From: Varroa destructor
Taxonomy: Eukaryota > Arthropoda > Arachnida > Mesostigmata > Varroidae
Assembly: GCF_002443255.2 (NCBI RefSeq)
Contig: NW_019211459.1
Span: 26,307,388 to 26,371,387, forward strand
Direction: 5' to 3'
Length of the DNA: 64,000 bases
The notes under the pieces were generated by a model. It was not told where the DNA came from and made no database searches. It saw only the letters and a program-made list of their open reading frames with translations. Position numbers and translations under genes: made by a program. Below are positions 38,001-49,553 of this stretch, piece after piece (position 1 is the first letter of the stretch; each line of letters starts with the position of its first letter).

Positions 38001-38482
38001 ATCAGATCTTGATAAATGCAATGCTGCAAATAATGTGATTTTGTAAATCTAAATGGTTTATACCTGTGTAACATTTTTTATAGGTAAGCCTTAATCTGGC
38101 TGTTCCATACAGTTCGCAGACTACTTCTGCAGTAACAAATACGAACGAACATCCGTCAAAAACACAAATGCAACAGCCCGCAGTCGGCATTACTGGCAAA
38201 GCCCTGACATTTATCCGTGCCCAAGATACGGAACCGGCGTACGAGGAAACACGGGCCGACAACCCCGACGAAATCGAGCTCCCTTCAGAAGATGACGAAG
38301 ATGGGGAAGATCCGGAGAGCCTAAGTCAGAACACCAACAAGAATGCATCGGCTGATAGGAGAGATTGTGGCGAAGAAGATGACGATGAATCCGATTATGA
38401 GAAGGATAAAGTTGAAACGAAGCCAGTCCCTCAAGGAGTTTTTGGAAATTTAAAAAAAAACCAACATGACGATAGTGACTAA
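35080..38482 (+). CDS. Pre-mRNA splicing factor SYF1/XAB2
   Basis: Exons 35080-37038, 37265-37513 and 38084-38482 join at phase 0 (donors gtatgt and gttcgt) to give 868 residues, close to human XAB2 (855). The start is the ATG opening MDAQMV; the open frame extends 16 codons further up, but those residues are not family-like. Almost the whole protein is tandem HAT (half-a-TPR) helical repeats with recurring W-x-x-Y/F and A-x-x-V/I-Y/F-E-R-A patterns, for example RDAVNLVYERAL and HAMSIYERAAEV. Exon 2 carries the conserved CDPRT and FEVSHGNTDT segments. The tail is acidic and ends VPQGVFGNLKK, matching the family's VFGxLK terminus. SYF1 is a scaffold of the Prp19/NineTeen complex, acting in spliceosome activation and transcription-coupled repair. 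It converges with ALG5. No family feature is missing. Confidence 0.95.
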
Positions 38483-40161
38483 ATGAATTGTGTATATATG
38501 GAAATTAAGGCATTGTATATAAAGTAAATAATAGAATATATTGGTTTTTATTGGTCGTGTTGTTATTTATTTACTTCACTTATTTTCATTTTCCTCAAGT
38601 ATCTTGTGTATACACCGCAGAAACATTTTTAATACAGTAATGTTAACAGCAGAATGAATTTAAGCCCAGCTGCGACTGCGCTACGTTGTTCAAGAGAAAC
38701 GCCTTTGGACTTGAGCCTACGAGGCCTCCGCAACGGACACAGGCGCAACTTTTGTTTGGCTCATGTTACGATTCATTAGCGTGTAGATTTGTTACTAAAT
38801 TAGTTTCGTTAATGCGATTGTCTATTCACAGTTGTAACTGATAATCGTTACTATCTGCATGAGAAAACATATTAATATTTCGTTTGTATCTTACGCAACA
38901 GGCATTAGACTCTATGAAACAGTTTACCATTCTATTTTTATTTTTTATTATTCGAAGTAAAATACGTTTATTTATCGCTCTTGTTTCATTCACTAGTCGT
39001 TTTGATGATTCCAATTCTACTGGTTGTCTGTGTTTTGGAACCAACATAAGACCTCGATCGTAATAAATAAAATAAGAAACGGTACATGATTAATCTTTTA
39101 TTTATCCCGTTATAAAACAAGCGTACTCATACATATCCTAGAAATAGATTATTAGTTATATATAACACTTCAAAATACCTGGTTTTCTCGATTGTACTCA
39201 GTAACCGAGTTATTGCAAAATTCAGTACTATTTACAATGCATCGAGTTCACCGTATTTCTTTTGCACACGTTACGAGATCTCTCTTGAGTCGGTGCAGCA
39301 TCTTTAGGAAATTGTTTAAAGCAAAGGTTAATTCATAGGTGCAAAATATTCAGGACCAAGCTATACTACTTGTAAAACTGAGGTGATGTATAGTAAACCG
39401 CAACAGTTCTATCAGTGAGGCCATTAATGTATGAAAAATTTGCCATAACTTTCTTGGTTACAAACTGCTTTGTCTGTTGCATACCAATTCACCGTTGCAC
39501 TGAATACTTTGCAAATGTAGGCAAGTTAAGTTTTTAGCAAATCGATCGTAACTTACGAGAAAGTTGCAAAAGGCCTTACATTGACTTAGTAGTATGTGCA
39601 AAAGAAAAACTATTTGTCATGTTTTTGCGAAAATCCGTTGTCTCTTCAGATATTCGCTTTGACCAGATGAACACCTTCGTACAAGTTAACATAACAGCAA
39701 TAGGGCTTGACGGTTCTATTGCCGCTATGTTAACTTTTTACAGCAGAGTATGCAGAGTTTTAGTATGGTAATAAATCTCTGGCACTGGCTGCTGAAGTGT
39801 CAACGATTTCAGTTAAATAGAAGTGTTTTCACGGAAAAAAGTTGAAAGATCGTGGATGCGAACATGCGAAATAGCAGAACAATTCTGCTAATTGTTTCCC
39901 ACAGAATTCCCGTAAATTTTTATATACGTATGCTTGAATTTGCGATGAAACGAAAGCGGAATAGACTGGACGAATTTTTCCGTTCCTGACATCTTTTTTT
40001 CATTCCAGTTAGGCTCAAAACTTAGTTTTCAGAATTAATGTGACATTGGCCACTTCCTCGATGATTTGTAACAACGTAATTTTTAAGTTGCCTAATCAGA
40101 AAAAACTGAATAGAATAAAAGAACGCTTCGTGTAGTCGGATGAAATGCATCTCAGTAATAT
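38483..40161. other. Convergent intergenic region between SYF1 and ALG5
   Basis: This AT-rich stretch contains the two 3' ends. No AATAAA was found close to the SYF1 stop. A GC-richer patch at about 38660-38770 is open in one plus frame but matches no known family. No gene is called. Confidence 0.5.
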
Positions 40162-40207
40162 ATGCCAGAAACTTAACACATTTCCCAATGTGTTGAGTTT
40201 CTGGCAT
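40162..40207. repeat. Near-perfect 21-bp inverted repeat (hairpin)
   Basis: Arms 40162-40182 and 40187-40207 are complementary at 20 of 21 positions, the exception being a possible G-U pair, with a four-base loop. A third partial copy of the inner sequence (agtttaacacattt) follows just downstream. It lies about 250 bases past the ALG5 stop on the ALG5 3' side and may be transcribed in its untranslated region. Confidence 0.85.
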
Positions 40208-40454
40208 CAAAAGTTTAACACATTTATCAAAATGTATATATAGCCTGCAATTTTTTGGAAACATCTTGCTTCCTTCGCACTGCTGAATCAACGATGTTAC
40301 GTTAGCTAGCAGGTCAGTAAAAAATTACGACGAAGGCTAATCGTAGCTTGTAAAAGCGCACAAGGCGAGATATATAAATTATTCATTTAGGCCATTTCAG
40401 AGAGATCTCTGATTTCACTGTCCACGGGCCGACTAGTCTATTACTACGGTCAAA

Positions 40455-43400
40455 TCATCGGGTTTTACGGGCTTCTTCGCTGTGCCTAATCGGAACTGCC
40501 GCCCGAATAGCCCACGCGCCGATCAGATAACGATACCAGATTAGCACCAGATCAATTCCCATTTCGACCCAGCTCCAGAATGGCGTCACTTTCGAACCTT
40601 CAATCTCGGTCCACCGAACTGCCACCTAATGCATGGAAGTTAAGTTAGAAAGTTAGCTAAATTCGTTGAACGCCCGCACAGAGCCCCTATCTAAGCTTTC
40701 AGATCGTAGTGGAGAATCACTATCCACTATAATTTACAAACGTAACTGAGCTTACTAACTACGGTTTAGCAGAACAATGAGACAGAAGACAAACTCCTTA
40801 CCTCACTGATAGCGAATTTGAGTCGTTGAGCGATAAACAGCATTTCTACGTCAAAGGCCCTGAAGTTAAGAACGTACAAATAAATAACAGCTATTTTGAG
40901 TGATACTGCTTGTTGACCAAATGTACTTCCAAATAATCCGATACGCCTAGACTAAGTAGAAACAAGGAAGTAGTCACCAGCGCTGTACGTGAAGGGAGGT
41001 GAAGATGACACGAGCAGCCTCACGGCTAAAGAGTTTGAAACCGCACTGCGTGTCGCGGATTCCTCGAACCGCAAACAACATCACCTGTAAATAAAAGCGT
41101 CAACATGAAAGTTCACAAGACTGGTCACGTCGATACTGAAATTGCTCCACCTTTAAATACCGCGTATGGGGACAGCACAGCATCAAATAAAAAGCGTGTT
41201 TTCAATAACTCTCATCGCCTGCCATCGTTTTATACGAGGATAACTCACTAGGATAACTTTTTTAATAGTCAACCAAAAGATGCATTGCGAAGAACGGGCT
41301 ACACACATATGAGCCTCATATAGATATGATGCTCGCATGCATTAAAATCCAATCACCTCTTAGTAACAGGCGTATTACGTGTGACAACACAGAGCTTTCT
41401 CGAGTCCCAATATTCATGCGGTTTGTTGAAAATGCAAATATACGTTTCTTGGTTGATAAAAGGAAGCTCTTATAAGCTCTATTCTAGTAGTTAATAGTTG
41501 AGAAAACATTCGCTCTAGGTCACTTGCTGCTGAAAAAAGCTGACGATAGTCATCTTAAATTGACAGAGATCAACGAACCAAAGCGTGGAATCCGTACATT
41601 AGAACTGTACGAAACAGCGTCCGTTCTGCAACCGATTTTTCTTCAAGGTGAGCCCGGGACCCGACAACAATTGAATATGCAGTCTGAAAAAAGCGCATCC
41701 ATGACAACAAATATTAAAACACCGGTCGGTGCATTATTTTGGACACGAAAAAAATTGTTAAAGAAATGATAAGTCGTACTACTCAATGCTCACATTAAAA
41801 CACGGTAATTAAACACAGTGTAAAATTGACTTATGGTAACCATTGAGCACTGTACACAGAAACAAATAAAAATATGTAAATAATTAGGCTTATTTATGAA
41901 ACAGCGTTGAGCGCGGGAAAAAGAGCTATATCGTGTGTTTTTAATCACTAACACCATATGCGAGTTTTAACTATATATTGCAGATACTTTGGACGAGAGG
42001 TGCTTTATATATATAGTTCTAAATCTACGCTACAAAGTATGTTACTGTTTTAAGTTTCCAAATACAACGAAGTCAACTAATACACACATCTTGTATATAG
42101 TCACGTATGATAAAGACTATATAGAAAAATATCTTCAAATTTCCCAGGCCCAATCCCAACGTCAGACGGGTTCGTAGCATAAACTTAAAGTGTACCTATT
42201 TATCCAAGTTTGCGGATAGCACAATCACATACAACACCCTAGATCCATAAAGATATAATAATCATTCCGTAGTACATACCTTACACCGCGAAGCAACCAT
42301 TACTTCCTCTAGTTTTTCATAATCTTCAAACATCGTTGCACCGTCCGCATCTGCGAAAAGGAGCAACTCACCCCGCGCACTCAGCATTCCCTGAAAATCA
42401 GGATATCAAGTTGAGACAAAGTGCTACGATTAATATCTTCCCTCAGTTTTTACTTTAAAAGCTTTCCAGTGTTTCACATTTCACAATAGCATAACTGCTA
42501 TTGTGCTGAATAGTTTGCCATTATGGGCAAAAGTATATTTGCGAACTGTAGTCCTTGTTTGTGATAATGTGTTAATAATCGTTAAGAAAATCTTTAAGCA
42601 AATCATATGCCAATACAGAAATCGGTGTAAATGGTGAAAGAGTATAAGGCGCGTACCAGTCTGACTGCTCCTCCTTTGCCACGGTTTTTTACCAACGTAA
42701 GCACGCGGAAACGCTGTGCACTCAGCTGCGCCGCGTACTCTAATGCCACTTGCGTCGTTCGGTCGTGACTGCCGTCATCTACTACAATTATCTAACATAT
42801 AAAAAAAATGACACTCGTAAGTTATAAAACGAAACTCACATGAAAACAAACAGATCCTACACTAGCCATGCTAGCTGTTTGATTTTATAGGTTGTAATAT
42901 AATTAATATACACAGATCTTTGTAAACTCCTTATTTAATATCTAAGAAAACAGGTAATGAAACCTCAACAAACTAACCTCGTAAGTGAAGTCTTTTTCCT
43001 GATTTCGTCGAGCCTCCAGATATTGTGTACATTCGTCTAACATCGGTGGAACTTTGAATAAAAAGACACTTATGTAATTTGGGCATGTTTGATCGCATTA
43101 GTAACAAGGATCACTATATAAGAATTTTAAACAGTGTCGTCCATTTTCCACATTGGGCGAAAATATCGTGCTCATTTTATTATTGGAGCAAGCGGCCGAC
43201 ACTCATTACTCTGTTAACTTACGCATACCAGATCACAGTATCTCGTGGATAACTGAGCAAATACACGAGATGATAGTCCATGTATGAAGATGACTGGGAC
43301 AAGCAGCTGCTTTAAGAAAACAGGTTTTACTCGATTTAGGACTCCTGCATATTCGTATACACCCGACTTGTGCTTTTTCATTTCCGCTTAGAACCTTTCC

Positions 43401-44534
43401 TAAGCTTATTTTCGCCCAAGCATTTATAAGCTAATAAAACTCGCGTATTTGTACATATTCTTTGTTCTACAAACTATCATTCAAGATCGATTCAGTGAAG
43501 CGCAAAACATTAAAATTCACTAAAGAAATATTTCCCGCGTGTTACTCACGTCGCAGCTCTTCGTTGTATGCTGGAACAATCACGGACAGCTTTACGGTCG
43601 GTGCATCCGAGAGCTTTGGGAAGGCTTTCTTTGTCAGAAGGTTTTCCCCACTTTTGAAAAACATTTCCTCATCATAGCGGATAATATCCGGATACCGCGA
43701 AGATGTTGAATATAGTAGAGCCGAAAGCTAGGGAAACGCATTAAATACTTAAACTCAATTCGTGAAATCTTCTCAGGGCTCAAACTTTGATTATGTATTT
43801 TGATTAATCAGAGAGAATACATGTTGTACAACCGAGTATATATCTGCAGAGAACTTCTAACTTTAGGTCCCGATTCACTTTCGACAAATAATGTAAAACA
43901 CTGCGTAAAATTTTGATCGTTTATTTGATTGTTTTTTAAATATAGGTGACATGCAGTAAAAGCTTGTTCTAGAATTCTTGCGATACACCTCGCTAAAATT
44001 ATATCTAATTTGTACTACCCCTAGTACCCCCCACATAAATCGATACAGAAATATATAGTGGTGTAGGCACAAATAGACCCAAAGTTATTATTTATAGGAA
44101 AAAAATAACATTTTTTTTTTTAATTTTCGATTTTCAGTTCTTTTTTGGATAAAAGACAGATAAGTAATATGCATTGTTGGCACATGTAATATAATGTGTC
44201 AATACTTTTACTTGAGATAAAACCAAGTTTAGCATTAACAAATATCTTTGAATCATTTTATTTTATTAATTAGTATCGAATTTAATTTGCCTAACCTCAG
44301 TGAAGCCCGATTAAACCCATGAAATATACATTGAGCTGTGAAAAATCCTTATATCTATTTTTTGTGACAAGGGCCTTCGAAAAGCTAAAAAATTCTTCTC
44401 AAAATTATATTTAATTGATTTTTCCTCATCTCATTTATTCCTACTTAGGACAAGGCTGTATCAATGATTACCACGATAAGAACGAGCAGAACGAAACAGA
44501 TAATCGCCCAGAAGAGGCTCGCAAGGTCCAACAT
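40455..44534 (-). CDS. ALG5: Dolichyl-phosphate beta-glucosyltransferase ALG5
   Basis: Nine minus-strand exons join in frame: 44472-44534, 43550-43727, 42978-43051, 42657-42791, 42280-42390, 41579-41683, 40978-41084, 40802-40859 and 40455-40625. They give 333 residues (human ALG5 has 324). The N-terminus is a signal-anchor helix (residues 4-21). The GT2 fold follows: [21 protein letters not shown] at 106-113, [10 protein letters not shown], the DxD site ADADGAT at 163-169, [15 protein letters not shown] at 195-209 and [10 protein letters not shown] at 232-241. The end is WTEIEGSK, then a second hydrophobic stretch near the C-terminus. The enzyme moves glucose from UDP-glucose to dolichyl phosphate on the cytosolic face of the ER, supplying donor for the last N-glycan glucose additions. 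The first donor (gtaatc) is weak but is the only one found that keeps frame; the other junctions are clear. All recognisable catalytic motifs are present. Confidence 0.93.
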
Positions 44535-44564
44535 CCTTCCAATGCAACTGATGTTCTGATGGAG

Positions 44565-44591
44565 TAATTGGTGCTTCACAGGCACCAATTA
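44565..44591. repeat. Perfect 10-bp inverted repeat in the ALG5 5' leader
   Basis: TAATTGGTGC at 44565-44574 is exactly complementary to GCACCAATTA at 44582-44591, with a seven-base loop. It lies 30 bases upstream of the ALG5 start codon, so if transcribed it would form a hairpin in the leader. An imperfect further GTGGTGC follows immediately. Confidence 0.7.
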
Positions 44592-44899
44592 GTGGTGCTG
44601 CCGAGGAGACCGTGGTTCTATCACACACGAAATGTCTCTTTCTAGACGAAATTCGAACTGGTGAAGCCGTGAAATGATAAAAACGATAGCGAAGGCATGC
44701 GGCGCAGTTTTCAGTAAGTGAAAGTTGCCAAAAAGTTTAATCATCACTAGTAGTACGGGCACACTCTATCAACAATATATACATTGAACTTCTTTTTTAG
44801 AGAATATCTTTCTCTACACTATATGCTCAAGTTCTTTTCAATAGCAAAAGCTAAATCACGACACTTCTTCAAATTTACAGGGTAGCAATATTCGAAGGC

Positions 44900-45598
44900 G
44901 CTCTTCTGTCACACGCTGATTGATTGATTGATACAGTAGAACAACAGCTACCGACGCAAGCGCCACGGAGCGCCACGGAGCAGCGCACTCTACCTGCTTT
45001 GCTGCCCCGTCCTTTTGACAACCAATCCAATTGTAGACATACGTGAATTCAGATGTCTACTAGCATACCTTGAATGATAGTTGACAAAATTCGCACCGCT
45101 GACTGTCGTCGGCCAGTTAACGGCCTTCCGTTAACTACCTTAAGCAGACGACAAGCAAGCGGCGTTCTGCACCAACTATGATCTTTGCCAATTACGGCCG
45201 TAGCGGAATCAGAACGAAGTTTCCCTGAAAGACATTATAAACGTGAAATCTCAATTAAAACTGAAATCGTAATACATTAGACAGTAAGAGTAGGTATCAA
45301 ATTGAAGACTTCTAGTGCCTCACATGTCCACCTTATAAAGAATCGTTACAGAAGCTCTTCATACGCCACTTTAGAGATAAGACATTTAGTTTACATAATA
45401 TTGTCACCTTAATAAAACGCAACTTGGACAAAAATAAATAGGGGACTACGAAAGGCAGCTACGAACAGGCAAAATGTCACCGATATTTTTTTTTATATAT
45501 AAATAATAGCATTCTGTATTTGTTTAGTAGTCTATACTCCGAGCCCGTTACTACTTGGCTCATATACAATACATTTCGCTCACGTTAATGTGAGTAGT
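44900..45598. other. ALG5 upstream flank
   Basis: This stretch contains a short TGAT tetranucleotide run near 44919-44935 and a direct repeat of gcgccacgga near 44964-44983 in a GC-richer patch that may belong to the ALG5 promoter. No gene is recognised. Confidence 0.4.
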
Positions 45599-47100
45599 CT
45601 AATTTTTATCAGACGTGAAGGTCATCATTCCAGCGCGCTTCCAGATTGTCTTTAACGCGGTGTCATGTAGTAGTAGCTGGACCATTGTCAAATCAGCAGC
45701 CAACGCATTTTCCAACATGTCAGCACATTTGCTTATACCAAGATATGTTCCGAATTTTAACACAAAATTAGAACGATTAAACGATTTCTAGTGAGAAAAC
45801 GGCTAGAAGCTTGGATATCAAAAAGTGCTTCAGGGCTTACGCATGCCATCTAACTAGGTATCGGATTGGTAGTCTCATTTTAATATTATCACTGATCATC
45901 TCGGACTCCGGTTGTATGCTGGTAGGAGTACACACAGCGGCGGATGCTACCATTGGATGCGTGTATTCACTCTCCACGGAAAAGCGCCTTTTCGCAGCCC
46001 ACATCTCAGTCTCCTTGCCAAAAGGGAGACAAAGGAAGAGTGTTTGAATGGAACAGTCTAAACGATAGTCTTTCTGCATTGTTCTTGGAGGTTGCTTCAA
46101 AAACAGTGATAGAATTACTTTCTGACCAGTCCTCTAGTTAATCCTCTAACCTGGGTCGGCATGCAAAATGTACTAAGCTAGCTGTACATATTGTGAGCGA
46201 GGAGTCTTAAATAATAGAGGAAACTCTGTGATTTATTTTCAATTATTGTGGAAGATTACGTCTTCCAATAACTGAGTTTAAGCTTATTACAATTATTGTT
46301 CATAAATGAACCACTTAGTCTAGTCCCATTCATGACGTAATGGTGCTTGTAAATTAACATGTCTGTTATCGCAATTATGTTTTATAAATTTTGTTCGTAG
46401 ACGTGCCTCAGGAATATGTGCAGAATTTGTATATGCTTTAGATGTATTATTGTATGTATATTGGCTCGCATTTTGTATACGTAGCGCTAGCAGCAAATTT
46501 TGTGGGATCTACAGACTATGTGAAGGCGTAGTACGTCTTGATAGGTGTTAGTTTTTAAACATATGTATTTTCAATTATCTACGAAGCAAACATTTTTTCG
46601 CCCGCTCTGGCCATTTGGCCATATAAATAAGTTTTCGCTTCAATGAGTATTCACGCTGAAATTAAAATTCTAAAGTTTGCGTTGAAAGAGTAAAGGCATT
46701 GATAACTACAAAAGTACCAAACTACGCAGACAGACTCGTTACTGTGAACTTCAGTGCCGTGTGATCTATTGGTTTTGTGATATCAACGGCTACATATGTC
46801 TCTTCTATCTCCTTCTATGTCGAGACCTTTGATCTGTTACTGTATGCATTTTGGTCTGACGACTGGTTTGACAGATCAACACGGTAGCTTCGTCGACAAG
46901 GCGTTTCTATAGTTATACGTAAAAGATTGTTGATGATTGAACATTTAGGCTCAACGTATACTTCTATGAGTGAAAGCTGAGACAACAGACGCAAGCAATA
47001 TCTTTTCAATAGTTTTCTATTCAGCTCACTGAATGACCACTCGAAATTGAAACCTCTCCCTAAAGACTTAGAAGTTATACTTTCTGTACCCACTGAGGCG
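45599..47100 (-). CDS. Unidentified spliced minus-strand gene or relic, 3' exons
   Basis: Two consecutive exon-like segments fit well: 45855-46013 and 45599-45787, joined at phase 0 across a 67-base intron (donor gttaga; acceptor after ttttctcac). The upper segment follows a pyrimidine-rich acceptor (ccttttggcaag). Together they read about 115 residues, including ETEMWAAKRRFSVESEY and then GISKCADMLENALAADL, and end in SDKN before TAG 45599. A further possible exon runs from 47100 (acceptor ctccacagttttttag) through NFEWSFSELNRKLLKR; its donor is unclear (gtatac or gtctcg). I do not recognise the family. No first exon was found, and upstream exons would have to overlap the MoaC gene on the other strand. 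It could be a real gene, an old relic, or part of a longer antisense transcript. The lower two exons are the better supported. Confidence 0.35.
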
Positions 47101-47571
47101 CTAAAAAACTGTGGAGAATAGAGTTGGTTGCATCAGGCTTTTATTTCATGCCAACCCAAGCCGTCGCTTATTTAAAAGTAGTGAAAGGGTTTCCACCTAG
47201 TTAGCCTAATTTAATTGGCACACGTATACCTCAGTATGGAGACGGAGTGGCCGTTGCCACCCGATCTATAGTGGTAGCGAAGTTCAGTGACATAAGGCGT
47301 CATGGAAAAAAAATGTTACTTTTGGTACAACGAACGCGAGTATTCCTAAACATGTCGTTTAGAGCATTGTGTATTCTGTTGAACCAAGACTTCAAGTTGC
47401 CTACATTTATAGAAAAAGAACATATGAACCTCACTAATCATAAAATACGTGCTGAAAGTCGGCCGTCTAATGGAATAATTAACGGCGGTACCAGACGTGA
47501 AACTCGACACACAGAGGATATGTGATGTGTTTTTCGATTTATATAGGTGGCATATCATTCTTAAAAATAAG

Positions 47572-49553
47572 ATGTACTGCGTCAAAGCAAGAACAGCAGC
47601 CCTTCTCTTTGTGGCAGGTTTAAAGCGAAGGTTTCTGTCAAGTTCTTCAGCATTGTCGCACGTTGACTTAGCCGGAAAAGTAGTTCAAGTTGATGTTTCA
47701 ACAAAAGGTGGGTTAAGGTCTCAGTAAGTACTGCACCACTAGATATCTGTCTCTAAAATGATCTATTATATATGATCTACGGCCCTTTAATGTGTTTTTT
47801 ACATATTTGAGAAGGATTAATTGATGTACTTATTTAACTTAGAAGGAAAACTACCAGCCCTAATGCCTATTCCCAGTATCCGTAAAAAATGCTGATTTTT
47901 CTTTTCCTTATGCAATATAAATCTTGCTATTTAGCTATTGCAGTTCGACGAGCTGAGGCGGCATGCAGAGTTGACCTTCCTAGAGACGTATTTGATCTTC
48001 TTAAGAGAAATAAACTTAAGGTAGGATGTCAAATTTGTTACGAAAAGTTAAGTAAAATGAATGAATAGTATTGGATAACAAGTGTCAAAGTGTATTGAAT
48101 ACATATTCAATTCTTATAGTGTTACAAAATGGTACATCACGCGGTAGCGATTATTAAGTGGCTATCTTATACGCACAATACTGTTTCCAGAAGGGGGACG
48201 TCTTGAGTACGGCCCGTGTAGCGGGAATTCAAGCATCAAAACAGACTGCTTTACTGATTCCACTGTGTCACGCTATTAACCTAGAGCACTCACAGGTGTG
48301 TCCCTTTCTATTATACATCAAAAAGTTAAACCCAAGGTTCGACTGGTAAATCCCTAATTATTCCCCTAGAAGGTCGCCATTTCAAACGAGAGGTTTAGGC
48401 GCTCATATTTGAAAGCTGTCTGACCATTGGGTAAACCAATTTCCACTTGTCTTTGTTCAGCGTCAATTATATATTTCATACAGGCACGATATGGGCGGAT
48501 AGCACCGCTCCGTCTAAATCATCTGCTTAGGCAGGGGTTATTTTTCCGCTTTAGTGAGCACTAAAATAAGCACAAGTACGCTCTGATCAGGATATACGTT
48601 TTATCACGGCATTTCGCTTTCAAGACGGGTTGTTAATTTATTAGTAATCTCATTAAATTAATGTTTCAAACACGGAGCGACGATTTCTCAATTGAAATGA
48701 ATAGCTCACTGTGCGCACAATTTATTTATCATCATTCAATTTATAATTCCATAAAAAATTTTTATTCACGTGTAATTCTCTGCTTTGTTGTAACAGGAGT
48801 AACTGTTGAGATTACTTGCACGTGAATAAAACGAGAAATAATATTTCAAAGAAAATGTAATTAATGCTGCTTAACGCATAATATGTACGATTAATAAGTA
48901 TAATAAGATAATTAATAAGTATGAGTTTGAAAGTTGTTTCAACAGGTGACGCTGAGTCTAGATGACCAACTATCTTGCGTTAACATCACATCCGCTGTTA
49001 CTTGTACTGGAAAAACAGGTAGGTTATTGGTACCATTATATTATATGTATCAGGATCTATGTCTGAATGCTCTCGAATTAGTTGATCTAATTCCAATCCG
49101 TTGTTTAGCACTTCAACAACAGTTAGTCATGATCGCTTTTGTGCTCCGATTAGGTTACAACGAAGTATTTTATTTTTCGACTTCCTAATTGGATCAATGG
49201 AAAATGGGTATTTGAGAATCACTCAAGAGGTCAACTAGACGCCATTTACATAACAAATGCGTTTATAAATAGTGGTTCTGGTGTACTACACTCGACATAG
49301 AAATAGACTGGCAAGCAAGTTTGACTCAATCCAGCTGTAATAAATAAATGACGCGTATGACGTTTCAGGTGTCGAAATGGAAGCTTTGACAGCCTGTTCT
49401 GTTGCAGCTCTCTGTATCTATGACATGTGTAAGGCCATCTCCCAGGACATTCGAGTACAAAATCTTAGGCTTCTTGTTAAGACTGGTGGGCAAACAGATT
49501 TCCGTCGCGTGGAAGCTGACGAAACTATTACTCCCCAGGGCGATTTAATCTAA
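47572..49553 (+). CDS. Molybdopterin biosynthesis protein MoaC/MOCS1B (cPMP synthase), stand-alone
   Basis: Five exons (47572-47707, 47935-48020, 48191-48295, 48946-49018, 49369-49553) join in frame to give 194 residues. A basic, Ser-rich N-terminus (about residues 1-28) looks like a mitochondrial transit peptide. The rest is a full MoaC domain: [64 protein letters not shown] and a C-terminal KTGG segment. Residues expected at the active site are kept: Lys75, His101, Glu136/Glu138, Asp152 and Lys155. MoaC turns the product of MoaA/MOCS1A into cyclic pyranopterin monophosphate. In many animals both domains come from one MOCS1 locus; no MOCS1A domain is visible here. The first intron boundaries (aaa-g/gtgggt, ttag/ctattg) were chosen because they restore the normal spacing before RRAEAA. 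The start could also be the in-frame ATG at 47497, but the later Met gives the better leader. Confidence 0.9.
48760..48831 (+). ncRNA. Intronic hairpin of pre-miRNA size (candidate only)
   Basis: Within MoaC intron 3 on the sense strand, TTTTATTCACGTG at 48760-48772 pairs perfectly with its complement at 48819-48831. About seven more inner pairs (TAAT/ATTA, CTC/GAG) form across a four-base bulge on the 3' arm and a one-base bulge, leaving a loop of about 27 bases. The ~72-base fold is like a short pre-miRNA. No known miRNA seed is recognised. A small decayed inverted-repeat transposon is the alternative. Confidence 0.25.

Noticed and set aside
41524..41769. 81-codon plus-strand ORF inside ALG5
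   Set aside because: It is the reverse strand of ALG5 exon 6 (GSRAHLEEK) and flanking intron.
47247..47525. 92-codon plus-strand ORF before MoaC, checked as a MOCS1A tail because it contains NGG
   Set aside because: No MOCS1A motifs (radical-SAM Cys cluster or C-terminal Cys region) are visible.
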